This document shows positions 38,370-47,415 of a stretch of DNA of 64,000 nt, piece after piece. The DNA lies in NCBI GenBank assembly GCA_002337055.1, contig DDFG01000005.1, positions 137,037 to 201,036 on the forward strand. The letters run 5' to 3'. Both the position numbers and the translations under genes were made by a program. The stretch is from Betaproteobacteria bacterium UBA1934. GTDB lineage: Bacteria; Pseudomonadota; Gammaproteobacteria; Burkholderiales; Rhodocyclaceae. The number at the start of each line of letters is the position of its first letter. Positions within the stretch are counted from its first letter, which is position 1. Under the pieces are notes generated by a model. It had not been told where the DNA came from. It saw only the letters and a list, made by a program, of their open reading frames with translations, and did not search any database.

Positions 38370-39620
38370 TCAGAAAACAAAATCGAACAACAGACTGACA
38401 ATCTCGGTATGCCCCTTCCAACCTGGTTTGACCGCGTTCAACATCATCAGCGAATCCTGGGCATCGCGCACCGAATCGACCTGCAACTTCAGGTCCATGT
38501 TGCGATAGAAGTCCCATCGGGCGCCGAGCGATAAAGTCTTTCGATCAAGGTGCATGGAATTCATGGCCATCGCCACACCCGCGTTGATCGGGTAGAACAT
38601 CAGGTTGGGCAGGTTAGTGACGATCGGCTCGGGCGTGCTCTTCACACGCGAGTAGGCAACAAACGGGTTGACTGCACCGATGCGGCGAGCCACTTGAACA
38701 TATCCGGCGCGCTGATCCTGGAGCAGCTTCGACTCCATTTCGATTTGAGTCAGCATACCCTGTACCTGCCAGGTTCCATCGTCGTAACTGACGCCTAGGG
38801 ACTGATAGCGGCTGACGGTGCCGTTCAATTCGAGGGCCTGGGCGGCCGACACCGCACCAAACTGCATCAGCAAGTCGTGCAAGGGCGCCAGAACCCCAAT
38901 GTTGTGATTCAACTTGATCTGGGCGTAGAGATAGTGTGCCTTCCAGTCACCTTGACTGTAGGACAACGAGCCCTTCAGCACACGTGCCTTATCAACGTCG
39001 TAGTTGATCAAACGCTCGCGTGCAACGCCCGAAAACAGATCTGCCCGCAATACGCCGTCATCAATAGGCATGGTCAATTTGCCGTCGATACCGTCGCCGT
39101 ACTTGATTGGCAATACGCCATAAATGTCCATAGGCGGGCGTACCGGCAAATAGGAGTATCCCACCATGCGCGAATCGGCATCGATGAGAAATTCGGTACC
39201 CAAACGCCCGGCACGCAAAGTAAAACGCGGACTGAACTCATAGGCCGCAAATGCCCAGGTCAGTTCGGGTGAGAACGAGCCGTCAACACGATAATGCGAA
39301 ACGCCCTGCACTACCGCTTTAAGCTGGTCAGTCACCTGCCAGTCGGCCTGCACGCCGAGCAGCGAATCATTCTGGGTTCTCCATGAATGCCCCATGCCTT
39401 TGGGCTGTCCTACGTCGCGAAGATATTCGGCCTTGTCGTTGCTGGAGCGTGAGACACCCAGTGAACCGAAGCCACCCAGAGTGAACCGGCTGCCCACTGT
39501 CGAATCTGCATCCGCATCTTGCGCGCTGGCGGGGCTAACCGTGAGCCCTAACGCGAACAAACCCAGCGCCAGCGTGGCAAACGTCAGTTTGGTTGCGGTG
39601 TTTATGATGGCCATGCTCAT
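38370..39620 (-). CDS. Outer-membrane porin-like beta-barrel protein
   Basis: About 416 aa with a signal peptide (ends A-S-A-Q) and alternating-hydrophobicity beta strands ending in a C-terminal aromatic (L-L-F-D-F-V-F), the outer-membrane assembly signal. The segments R-F-T-L-G-G-F-G-S-L-G-V and L-G-A-R-W-D-F-Y-R fit porins without a specific known substrate. Start ATG 39620 is chosen (another ATG two codons later). It is first in a unit with the PstS-like and GGDEF/EAL genes. Confidence 0.8.
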   Translation of the reverse strand: MSMAIINTATKLTFATLALGLFALGLTVSPASAQDADADSTVGSRFTLGGFGSLGVSRSSNDKAEYLRDVGQPKGMGHSWRTQNDSLLGVQADWQVTDQLKAVVQGVSHYRVDGSFSPELTWAFAAYEFSPRFTLRAGRLGTEFLIDADSRMVGYSYLPVRPPMDIYGVLPIKYGDGIDGKLTMPIDDGVLRADLFSGVARERLINYDVDKARVLKGSLSYSQGDWKAHYLYAQIKLNHNIGVLAPLHDLLMQFGAVSAAQALELNGTVSRYQSLGVSYDDGTWQVQGMLTQIEMESKLLQDQRAGYVQVARRIGAVNPFVAYSRVKSTPEPIVTNLPNLMFYPINAGVAMAMNSMHLDRKTLSLGARWDFYRNMDLKLQVDSVRDAQDSLMMLNAVKPGWKGHTEIVSLLFDFVF

Positions 39621-39810
39621 TGCTCGTATGTGTGCAAACCCAAGGTGAGAATAATCGGGACAGCATGAGTATTTGATCACGCACGAATATGTCCGAGATT
39701 CTAGGTACGGCCCTCGGCATGCAGGTTCCATAAAAGACCATTTCCCCGGAATGGGTAGCGCCGCTTGGCCATAAAACAACACTACGTGCAAACATTCGCC
39801 TGCCAGTCGA

Positions 39811-40662
39811 TCAATCGCCCTGCCGCAACGTCAAGGCTCGCGCGTAGAGTGCATTCTTGCTGCCGCCAGCAATCGCAGCCGCCAATCGGACTGCCTGCTT
39901 TACCGGCAGGCCCTCGGCGAGCAGTTGCGACAGCACCCGCTCGGCCTCTCCTTCGTGATCGCGCTCCGGCGCACCGGAAACAATCAGCACAAACTCTCCC
40001 CTGCCGTGATCGCGATCGGCCGCAAGCCAATTGCATCCTTGATCAAGCGGACCAACCTGGATCTGCTCGAACAACTTCGTCAGCTCGCGGGCGATAACCA
40101 GGGTACGCTCCCCCAGCGCCTGCGCCAGATCCGCAATTGTTTCAGCCACCCGATGTGGCGCTTCATAGAAAATCAGGGCAGCTCGCACATCGGCCAAATC
40201 ACTGATCGCCTGACGCCGCTGAGCTGCCTTGCTGGGCAAGAAGCCGACGAACAGAAAGCGTTCGTCCGACAAGCCGGCTGCCGACAAGGCCGTAATCGCG
40301 GCGCATGGCCCGGGCAACGGGACGACGGCATAGCCGGCCGCACGAACGGCGGCAACGACACGCGCACCGGGATCGGATATTCCGGGCGTACCCGCATCGG
40401 ATATCAGCGCCACCGCTTCGCCCACAGCGAGTTTTTCGATGATCCGCTCGGCCGCCGCCTGTTCGTTATGGCGATGCGCCGCGAGAAACCGTCCGCCGCA
40501 CCCGAAGTGCTTAAGCAACAGGCCACTGTGGCGCGTGTCCTCGGCCGCGATCCAGGATGCCTTGCGAAGCACTTCCAGGCTGCGGGCACTGAGATCGCCG
40601 AGATTTCCGAGCGGCGTAGGAACGACATACAATGCGGGCAACAGGGACAATTCTTTTGTCAT
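39811..40662 (-). CDS. rsmI: 16S rRNA (cytidine1402-2'-O)-methyltransferase
   Basis: 283-aa tetrapyrrole-methylase-fold enzyme (YraL). It has Y-V-V-P-T-P-L-G-N-L-G-D-L, A-E-D-T-R-H-S, I-S-D-A-G-T-P-G-I-S-D-P-G and F-Y-E-A-P-H-R. It acts on the same nucleotide as RsmH. It is divergent from yraN, an arrangement conserved from E. coli (yraL/yraN/diaA/yraP). Confidence 0.95.
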   Translation of the reverse strand: MTKELSLLPALYVVPTPLGNLGDLSARSLEVLRKASWIAAEDTRHSGLLLKHFGCGGRFLAAHRHNEQAAAERIIEKLAVGEAVALISDAGTPGISDPGARVVAAVRAAGYAVVPLPGPCAAITALSAAGLSDERFLFVGFLPSKAAQRRQAISDLADVRAALIFYEAPHRVAETIADLAQALGERTLVIARELTKLFEQIQVGPLDQGCNWLAADRDHGRGEFVLIVSGAPERDHEGEAERVLSQLLAEGLPVKQAVRLAAAIAGGSKNALYARALTLRQGD

Positions 40663-40712
40663 GGCCTATTTCATGCAAGCGGTTGAAAGTGGTAACGGAA
40701 CACAATAACACG

Positions 40713-41063
40713 ATGGCGCAGACCCGCGGTCAGGCGGCCGAAGCACTGGCCGCGCTCTATTTGGCAGCGCAGGGCCTCAAGGTGATCGAGCGCAATTTTC
40801 GGGTGCGCGGTGGCGAAATCGACCTGATCTGCCGCGACGGACGGGCGCTGGTATTTGTCGAGGTCCGGTTGCGCGCCCGCAGCGATTTTGGTGGCGCCGC
40901 CGCCAGCATTGGTGCGACCAAACAGCGACGCATCATTCTGGCTGCCCGCCATTACCTGAGCACGCAAATGCCCACCGACTGCCGTTTCGATTGTGTCCTG
41001 CTGGACCGCCTGGCACCGGATGCCATCGAATGGATACGCGATGCGTTTTCTGCGGACGACTAG
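40713..41063 (+). CDS. yraN: YraN-family putative endonuclease-like protein
   Basis: 116-aa UPF0102 protein. It begins with G-Q-A-A-E-A-L-A-A-L-Y-L and has G-G-E-I-D-L-I and F-V-E-V-R, the D...ExK-like pattern of restriction-endonuclease-fold proteins (here ExR). The function is unproven; proposed roles are in DNA processing. Its start is placed at ATG 40713. The last 23 nt overlap the following secreted HIRAN gene. Confidence 0.9.
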   Translation: MAQTRGQAAEALAALYLAAQGLKVIERNFRVRGGEIDLICRDGRALVFVEVRLRARSDFGGAAASIGATKQRRIILAARHYLSTQMPTDCRFDCVLLDRLAPDAIEWIRDAFSADD

Positions 41064-41430
41064 CCTGCTGCTGGCGCTTCTCGCCAGCACTGGCGTCCCG
41101 CCGGATGCGCTGGCGGAGGAAGGTACGCGCTTGCTCGTGCAAGCGTCGCCACTAGCAGGCAGCCAATATTACGCCCTGGCTGAAGTCTGGCCCGAAATGC
41201 GAGTCGGCGACATCCTGCAATTGGTCCGTGAGCCCGAAAACAGGCACGATCCGAAAGCCATCCGCGTCGAATGGCGAGGTCGCAAGCTGGGCTATGTGCC
41301 GCGTGCCGAAAACCGCCCAGTGGCGGCCGTGCTTGATGGCGGCGGGCGACTGATGGCGCGCGTTGCCCGCCTGCGAGAAAGCGGCGATCCCTGGCAACGG
41401 CTGGAAATCGAGATCTTCCTGCTCTTCTGA
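41041..41430 (+). CDS. Secreted HIRAN-domain protein
   Basis: 129 aa: a signal peptide (M-R-F-L-R-T-T then hydrophobic core, cleavage near A-L-A, residues about 24-26) followed by a HIRAN domain with L-V-R-E-P-E-N-R-H-D-P-K-A-I-R-V and K-L-G-Y-V-P-R-A-E-N. HIRAN domains are known from DNA-repair helicases such as HLTF, where they bind DNA ends. An exported single-domain version has no assigned role. Start ATG 41041 lies inside yraN. Confidence 0.8.
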   Translation: MRFLRTTSLLLALLASTGVPPDALAEEGTRLLVQASPLAGSQYYALAEVWPEMRVGDILQLVREPENRHDPKAIRVEWRGRKLGYVPRAENRPVAAVLDGGGRLMARVARLRESGDPWQRLEIEIFLLF

Positions 41431-41662
41431 GCGAGTCGCCCGGGCCGTGTGCGGGAGAGGCGCGATCCTGGCGCACTGGCGAGTGCCCTGCCCCCACGGC
41501 ATGTCAGACTCCCGCGAAACCGTCGCCGGATTGGGAACACGCCCTGGTGTAGAATGGCAGTCCAAACAGGGACCACTCCCCGCTCGGCGTGCCACAGTTC
41601 GGGCTTCACCGTATCGCGTCGAAAACGAGTGGTCGTTTCGTATCCCGATTATCAGAAATTTT

Positions 41663-42256
41663 ATGGACCTGATCGCCCGCGTTTCCCGCCACTTTGAAGA
41701 AAGCGCCCAAACCAAGCTGAATGCGGTGGAAATGCTGGCTGCCCCGATTGCCGCCGCCATCGAGACCTGCACGCAATCCCTCGTGAATGGCGGCAAGATC
41801 CTGATCTGTGGCAACGGCGGATCGGCTGCCGATGCCCAGCATTTTGCCGCCGAACTGGTAGGCCGATTCGAGGCGGAACGACAGGAACTCGCCGCGATCG
41901 CGCTGACCACGGACACCTCGATCCTGACTGCTGTGGCGAACGACTATGCCTTCAACCAGATTTTTGCCCGTCAGGTGCGCGCGCTCGGGCACGGAGGCGA
42001 CATCCTCATCGCGATTTCGACCTCGGGTAACTCGCCCAACGTCATCGAAGCGATTCAGGCAGCGCATGAGGCCGACATGCGTGTCATTGCCCTGACAGGG
42101 CGCGAGGGCGGCCGCATCGGTGACATGCTGCGCGATGCCGATCTGCATCTTTGTGTGCCGGCGAACCGTACTGCCCGCATACAGGAGACCCATCTGCTTA
42201 TCATCCACTGTCTGTGCGACGGCATCGACAGCCTCTTGCTCGGAGTTGAAGAATGA
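41663..42256 (+). CDS. diaA: SIS-domain protein DiaA/GmhA-like
   Basis: 197-aa SIS-domain protein with I-C-G-N-G-G-S-A-A-D-A-Q-H-F-A-A-E-L and I-S-T-S-G-N-S-P-N-V. The family includes phosphoheptose isomerase GmhA and the replication initiator-associated DiaA. Context after yraN and before a BON lipoprotein (the yraO position) favours DiaA. The 230 nt before it contain a TAGAAT -10-like element but no convincing gene, so it may have its own promoter. Confidence 0.85.
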   Translation: MDLIARVSRHFEESAQTKLNAVEMLAAPIAAAIETCTQSLVNGGKILICGNGGSAADAQHFAAELVGRFEAERQELAAIALTTDTSILTAVANDYAFNQIFARQVRALGHGGDILIAISTSGNSPNVIEAIQAAHEADMRVIALTGREGGRIGDMLRDADLHLCVPANRTARIQETHLLIIHCLCDGIDSLLLGVEE

Positions 42257-42894
42257 AACCTACCAGATTCCTGCTTGTCGCCGCTCTTGTTGTTACTGCC
42301 CTGCCCGCACTGCAAGGCTGCTTCCCGGTGGTCGCCACCGGCGTCGCCGTCGGTGTGCTGGCCGTCACCGATCGCCGCACCGTCGGCACCCAGGCCGAAG
42401 ACGAAACCGTCGAATGGAAAGTCAGTAACCGCGTCGGTAACCGCTTTGGTGACAAGCTGCATCTCAATGCCACCAGCTACAACCGCAAAATTCTGCTGAC
42501 CGGCGAGGTGCCCAGCGAAGAAGCCAAGATCCAGATTGGCGAAATCGCCAGCCGGGTGGAAAACGTGAATGGCATCTACAACGAGCTCGTGGTCGGCGCG
42601 GTCAGTTCGCTCTCCGCCCGCAGCAACGACGCGTACATCACCTCCAAGGTCAAGACGCGTTTCATCGACGCGAGCCAGTTCGCCCCCAACCATGTCAAGG
42701 TGGTTACCGAAGCCGGCATCGTTCACCTACTCGGCATTGTGAACGACCGCGAGGCCAAGGCGGCGGTTCAGGTGGCGCGAACCACCTCCGGCGTACTGAA
42801 AGTTGTTAACCTGATGGAAGTGGTGACCGAAAGCGAAACCCGGCGCCTGGACATGGCCGGCGAGAAAAAGCCGGACACGGCAGCCAAACCCTGA
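42253..42894 (+). CDS. dolP: BON-domain lipoprotein (DolP-like)
   Basis: 213-aa outer-membrane lipoprotein with lipobox L-Q-G-C (Cys23) and two BON domains (about 55-115 and 130-195, the second containing V-V-T-E-A-G-I-V-H-L-L-G). The family (YraP/DolP) supports outer-membrane integrity. The start overlaps diaA by 4 nt, giving the conserved diaA-dolP pair. Confidence 0.9.
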   Translation: MKPTRFLLVAALVVTALPALQGCFPVVATGVAVGVLAVTDRRTVGTQAEDETVEWKVSNRVGNRFGDKLHLNATSYNRKILLTGEVPSEEAKIQIGEIASRVENVNGIYNELVVGAVSSLSARSNDAYITSKVKTRFIDASQFAPNHVKVVTEAGIVHLLGIVNDREAKAAVQVARTTSGVLKVVNLMEVVTESETRRLDMAGEKKPDTAAKP

Positions 42895-42912
42895 CCACAA
42901 GCAACCCGACCC

Positions 42913-43545
42913 GTGGGCGAGTGGCTGTCCAGCTACCAGCAGGCGGCGCCGTTTCTGGCGCTGGCCACCATTTTCATCCTGCTCAATCTGGCGGCCACGA
43001 TTTTGCGCCGCCAGGGCATCCCGCTGATTGGCGCCGGCTGCGGCGTCGCGGGATGTCTGCTGCATCCGGACTGGCAGGCCTACGCCTGGCTGCCGCCACT
43101 GCTCGATCTGGGCACCCTGCGTTTCATTCCAGAACTGCCGGCACTGATCCGGCGCCAACGCCGTTTTCTGCCACGCGAGCGTCTGGCCGAATTCCGCCTC
43201 ATCGAAAGCGCGCGCGAAGTCACGCTGCAACTATTTGCCAGCGGCGCCTGCCAGCTCGCCTTCACCTTTAAACCCCGCTCGCGAGCAACGGGCCTGGAGT
43301 CATTCAGTATCACCGGATGCTGGAAAGTCACCGGCGGAAAGCGCAGTGGCCGCCGCCTCTTTCTGCAATTCGACGAGGGTGAACGGGGCCGTTATGAACT
43401 TCAGGCTGACGCCGAGGCACAGACACTGACCTGTACTGCCGAACAACATCCACTCGCCGGGCGCGAACCGCAAACCCGTCTGACCGGAAACGCCCTGCGG
43501 CTGTCCGCCGGCAAGCTGCCCAAGCTCAACTCGGCGCGGCGCTGA
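42913..43545 (+). CDS. Hypothetical protein with N-terminal membrane segments
   Basis: 210 aa from a GTG start 18 nt after dolP. Two hydrophobic stretches (residues about 10-30 and 38-70) precede a soluble C-terminal part rich in charged residues (C-W-K-V-T-G-G-K-R-S-G-R-R-L). I recognise no family. It is probably the end of the diaA-dolP transcription unit. Confidence 0.6.
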   Translation: MGEWLSSYQQAAPFLALATIFILLNLAATILRRQGIPLIGAGCGVAGCLLHPDWQAYAWLPPLLDLGTLRFIPELPALIRRQRRFLPRERLAEFRLIESAREVTLQLFASGACQLAFTFKPRSRATGLESFSITGCWKVTGGKRSGRRLFLQFDEGERGRYELQADAEAQTLTCTAEQHPLAGREPQTRLTGNALRLSAGKLPKLNSARR

Positions 43546-43623
43546 ACGTTGGCACCGCCACCTCGATTGACCGTCTTGGGCAACGACCCCGATAATTGGG
43601 ATTCCCCTTACGATCCGCTTGCC

Positions 43624-44112
43624 ATGACCGTCCATCCACCCCCTGTTCACCGTTCTTCCGAAGCGCAAGCCGAACTGGAAGCCATCATGGCCGATTCCTT
43701 CGCCAAGGTGCCGTTTCACGAAGCGCTCGGCCTCTGCATCGTTCATCAATCGCCAACCCGCTCCCAGGTGGAGATTCGCAGCCGCCCCGACCTGATCGGC
43801 AATGTGCTGCATTACCGACTGCACGGCGGAGCCATCGCCACGGTAATTGACGCTGCGGGAGGTTACGCCATTTGTGCCGCCATGGCCGAAAAGTTCTGTG
43901 ACGAAAACATGGAGCAACTGACCCATCGCTTTGCCCGCCTCGGTACAATCGATATGCGGATCGACTACCTCCATCAGGCGCAGGGGCAGCGATTCGTCGC
44001 CACCGGCAATGTCTTGCGCTTGGGCGGACGCATCGCCTCGGTCTATGTGACCTTCGAAAACGAGGCTGGCGTACTGGTCGCCTCGGGTTCGGCAGCGTAT
44101 ATCGTCAGCTAG
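43624..44112 (+). CDS. PaaI/4HBT-family thioesterase
   Basis: 162 aa from ATG 43624; the frame is open from a TTG at 43549. Hot-dog-fold segments are Y-R-L-H-G-G-A-I-A-T-V-I-D-A-A-G-G, where the H-G-G...D positions correspond to the catalytic loop and helix, and R-I-D-Y-L-H-Q-A. It should hydrolyse acyl-CoA or a similar thioester; the substrate is unknown. It converges on the histidine kinase gene with a 4-nt overlap. Confidence 0.82.
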   Translation: MTVHPPPVHRSSEAQAELEAIMADSFAKVPFHEALGLCIVHQSPTRSQVEIRSRPDLIGNVLHYRLHGGAIATVIDAAGGYAICAAMAEKFCDENMEQLTHRFARLGTIDMRIDYLHQAQGQRFVATGNVLRLGGRIASVYVTFENEAGVLVASGSAAYIVS

Positions 44113-46199
44113 GCGCGCCCCACGTCGAGATCTTCCGTGTTTTCCTCGCCATTTGGGCGGCGGGGCGCCACGCGCGGCAAGATCAACCGGAAACGCGTGC
44201 CGGCACCCGGCTGACTGTCGATTTCGAGGTCGCCCCCGAGCAGGTCGCGTGTCAGGTTGAGCACGATGCTCAATCCCAGTCCCGACCCGCCGCGTCCCAA
44301 GCGGGTCGTGAAAAACGGGTCGAAGACTCGAGAGAGAGCATCCGGTTCGATCCCGTGACCGTCGTCGGCAAAACGCAATTCCGCCTTGTCGTCTTCGCGC
44401 AGGCTGCACGCCAGTTCCATCGTGCCCTGCTCGGCGCCTTCGTAGGCGTGAAAGAGGGCGTTTTCAATCAGGTTGGAGACAATCTGGCCAATGGCGCCTG
44501 GATAACTGTCCATGGCAATGTCCGGCTGTAGTGCCACCTTGAGTTGAAAGGCTGAACGACGCAAGCGCACATTTTGCGTTGCAACCAGTTCCTCCAGCAC
44601 GCGGGCGAGATCGAATCGCCGACGCCGGTCGCTGACCTGATCGACAGCCACCTGTTTGAAATGCTGGATCAACTCGGCCGCCCGAGAGAGATTGCGAACC
44701 ACCAGTTGTTCAGATTCTTTCAGCATCTCGAAGAACGACCGCAACTCGGATCGCCGCAGACGATTGTCGGCCAGTGCGTTTTCGGTGTCGGTCACGCGTT
44801 GGCTGAGCGTGGACGCCACCATCAGCGCATTGCCGATCGGCGTGTTGACCTCATGCGCAATGCCAGCCACTAGTTTGCCCAGCGATGCCATGCGCTCGTT
44901 GCGCGCCAGCAATTCAGCCGAGCGCCGGCTTTCGGTCACATCCGTGTGCAACATCAGCCGGCCACCGTCGCTGGTCGCCAGGCGACGGGTTTCGATCAGA
45001 CGGCCGTCGTTGAGTTTGCGGTCCCAAGTCCCGAAACGATCCCAGTCACCGGCGACTACTTCTTCACCCGGCATGAATTTGCCTAACTGCCCCATCAAGG
45101 CAGAAAAATGCACTCGGCGCAGACCCATTGCCAGATGCGGCGCCGTTTCGGGAAAAATACGCATGAAGGCACGATTCCAGGCCAGCAGGCGCTGCTCCGA
45201 ATCCCACAGGATAAGACCTGAATCGAGCGTGTCGATGATCTCCTGCAAGCGAGCAGAAGATTGTCGCAGATCGCTTTCCGCCGCACGGCGAATCTCGACC
45301 TCGTGCTGAAGACGCTGCGGCTCTCGCAGCAGGAAGGCGATCGCCAGCGCCGACAGGCTCGAAACCGCGAGCACGGCGACGATTTCGGCGAGCAACGAGA
45401 GCGACCAGCCGTCGCCGTCGGTTCTTTCGACGCCCAAAGTCCATTGTCCACCCGGCACCGGGAAGGTCGCTAGCACCGGACGAATAGGTAGGTCGCCAGG
45501 CGAGTGTGCAAAGACTTGCCTCGCGCCGGACAGCGGATCGCTGCGAGCCAGTTCATAGCGATAACCTCGCGCCGACAATTGCCCGAGACTAGAGGCATTC
45601 AGCAAATCCTCGATGCGCAAGGTAACCTGCATGAAACCCCAGAAACGCTCCTTGGGTGTGCCCGCATCGATGAACACCGGATGCCGGCCGACCACACCGA
45701 ACCCCCCTTGCCGCAGACGGAAAGGCCCCGTCAACACCAGTTGACGCTGTTCCAGCGCCTTTCTGGCCTCGAAGCCCTGCTCGGGGTCGAGCAACGGATT
45801 GAATCCGAGGATGCGCTCGTTACCGGCAAGAGGCTGAACCTTGGTAATGATGCCGTCCGGCGCGTAGGAAAGCACGCCAAAACCGCCGTACGTGCGGATC
45901 ATTTCCGCTGCCAGCGATTCAAAGGCGTCGATCTTTCCCCCGCCCTGCTTGACCACGGCCGCCAGCGCGAAAGTGGCCGATAGCGCCTGATCGAGGCGAT
46001 CGCTGATTTCGCGGGCATGCAGTTGGGCAATCTCCGCCGTTTTGTGTAGCTCGTCGGTGCGGCGCGAACGCTCAACGAGACCAACCAGCGCGCTACCAAT
46101 CGCCAGCACGATAACGAATACGCCTACCGTAATCGCCCAATAGGTGCCTTGTCGGGTACCCAGACCTGTCGTGCGATAAGTGGCAACGTCCGGAGGCAC
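44109..46199 (-). CDS. Orphan CHASE/PAS sensor histidine kinase
   Basis: 696 aa from a GTG start. TM1 is at about 21-41, an extracytoplasmic CHASE-type domain at about 60-260, TM2 at about 269-291, then a PAS domain (I-L-W-D-S-E-Q-R-L-L-A-W-N) and a HisKA/HATPase core with His449 in G-I-A-H-E-V-N-T-P-I-G-N. N-box N-L-I-E-N-A-L and G-box G-R-G-G-S-G-L-G-L-S-I-V follow. No response regulator is adjacent. The C-terminus meets the convergent thioesterase gene. Confidence 0.9.
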   Translation of the reverse strand: MPPDVATYRTTGLGTRQGTYWAITVGVFVIVLAIGSALVGLVERSRRTDELHKTAEIAQLHAREISDRLDQALSATFALAAVVKQGGGKIDAFESLAAEMIRTYGGFGVLSYAPDGIITKVQPLAGNERILGFNPLLDPEQGFEARKALEQRQLVLTGPFRLRQGGFGVVGRHPVFIDAGTPKERFWGFMQVTLRIEDLLNASSLGQLSARGYRYELARSDPLSGARQVFAHSPGDLPIRPVLATFPVPGGQWTLGVERTDGDGWSLSLLAEIVAVLAVSSLSALAIAFLLREPQRLQHEVEIRRAAESDLRQSSARLQEIIDTLDSGLILWDSEQRLLAWNRAFMRIFPETAPHLAMGLRRVHFSALMGQLGKFMPGEEVVAGDWDRFGTWDRKLNDGRLIETRRLATSDGGRLMLHTDVTESRRSAELLARNERMASLGKLVAGIAHEVNTPIGNALMVASTLSQRVTDTENALADNRLRRSELRSFFEMLKESEQLVVRNLSRAAELIQHFKQVAVDQVSDRRRRFDLARVLEELVATQNVRLRRSAFQLKVALQPDIAMDSYPGAIGQIVSNLIENALFHAYEGAEQGTMELACSLREDDKAELRFADDGHGIEPDALSRVFDPFFTTRLGRGGSGLGLSIVLNLTRDLLGGDLEIDSQPGAGTRFRLILPRVAPRRPNGEENTEDLDVGRA

Positions 46200-46230
46200 C
46201 AGCCACCCCTGATCAATAACTCAATAATCT

Positions 46231-46260
46231 ATCTTAGTCGAAGGCTGTATTGATCGGCAA
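46231..46260 (-). promoter_or_regulatory. Putative promoter of the orphan histidine kinase
   Basis: Minus-strand TTGCCG (46255-46260) and TAAGAT (46231-46236) are 18 nt apart, in an A/T-rich patch 32-61 nt before the GTG start. Confidence 0.4.
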
Positions 46261-46287
46261 CGGCGCCGCGCAGGCGGCATGTGAGCT

Positions 46288-47415
46288 TCAGCCGGCGACA
46301 GCTTCGCGCATCACGGCATCGAGGCGCCCGATGACGCCATCCCAACCCAACGGCAGCATCGCCGCCCGGGCGGCGTGCCCCATGCGACGCCAGCCCCCGT
46401 CGTCCATTGCCAGATCGCCCAATGCGGCGACAAAAGCGGTTTCGTCACCAGGCGTCGCCACCCGGCCATTGCCGCAGTCGACGATCAATTCGGCCGCTGC
46501 CGCGCTGCGATAGGCCACCACAGCCAGACCGCTGGCCATTGCTTCGGGAACCACATTGCCATAGGTCTCTGTCAAGCTGGGAAAAATGAAGATATCAGCG
46601 CTGGCGTAGTGCGCCGCCAGATCTTCGCCGACCCGCATGCCAGCAAAGACGTGATCCGGATTCCGGGTAGCCAGATCCCGCCGCGACGGCCCGTCGCCCA
46701 CCCAGACCATGCGCGCTTCGGGCCGCGCCGCCTTGAACGCGGCAAAGGCTCGGCATGCCAGGCTCAGATTCTTTTCCGGCGCCAACCGACCGACACAGAG
46801 ACAGACCGGCTCCTCGCCATCGCAGCCCCAACTGGCCCTCAGCGTAGTAGAGCGACGCGCCGGCATGAAGAGCCCGGTATCGACGCCGCGCCCCACCACG
46901 CGCACCCCAGGGATGCCCTCGCCGGCGAGATCGGCGGCCAGCGCGGCGGTCGGCACCAGGGTTGCGCGCGCCCGACGGTGCAGCATGCGCAAATAGGCAG
47001 CAATGGCCGGCCGTAGCCAGCCGAAACCGTAATGCACGCTGTAGCGATCGAAATTGGTGTGAAAACCAGAGGTCACCGGAATGCCGAGGCGGCGGGCGAC
47101 ATTCACGGCCGACCAGCCGAGCGGGCCTTCCGTCACCACATGGACAAGATCCGGCCGTTGATGCCGCCACCGGCGGTGAAGATGCCTCCCAGCGGGCAGA
47201 CCGAAGCGGACTTCCGGATAGCCCGGCAGCGGCAGGCCGCGCACCGCGATCACGTCGTCGGCAGCGATCTCGCCTTCGTCACGCTGACGCGGGCGCACGA
47301 CGCTGACGCGGTGACCAAGTCGACGCAGGCCGTCGACCATGCGGCCGACAGTCATCGCCACACCGTTGACTTCGGGCGGGAAGGTTTCGGTGACGAAGGC
47401 GATGTTCAGCGTCAC
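46288..47415 (-). CDS. GT4 glycosyltransferase, probable diacylglycerol or lipid glycosyltransferase
   Basis: 375-aa GT-B enzyme. The N-terminus F-V-T-E-T-F-P-P-E-V-N-G-V-A is the acceptor-side loop of Agt/MgtA-type lipid glycosyltransferases. V-G-R-L-A-P-E-K-N-L and the E...E motif in E-T-Y-G-N-V-V-P-E-A-M-A-S-G bind the nucleotide-sugar. It overlaps dgkA by 4 nt and is the last gene of the PlcP-GT4-DgkA-GT4 series after phoR. That context suggests glycosylation of diacylglycerol to glycolipids under phosphate limitation. Donor and acceptor are inferred; a phosphatidylinositol-mannoside-type or capsule role cannot be excluded. Confidence 0.85.
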   Translation of the reverse strand: MTLNIAFVTETFPPEVNGVAMTVGRMVDGLRRLGHRVSVVRPRQRDEGEIAADDVIAVRGLPLPGYPEVRFGLPAGRHLHRRWRHQRPDLVHVVTEGPLGWSAVNVARRLGIPVTSGFHTNFDRYSVHYGFGWLRPAIAAYLRMLHRRARATLVPTAALAADLAGEGIPGVRVVGRGVDTGLFMPARRSTTLRASWGCDGEEPVCLCVGRLAPEKNLSLACRAFAAFKAARPEARMVWVGDGPSRRDLATRNPDHVFAGMRVGEDLAAHYASADIFIFPSLTETYGNVVPEAMASGLAVVAYRSAAAAELIVDCGNGRVATPGDETAFVAALGDLAMDDGGWRRMGHAARAAMLPLGWDGVIGRLDAVMREAVAG

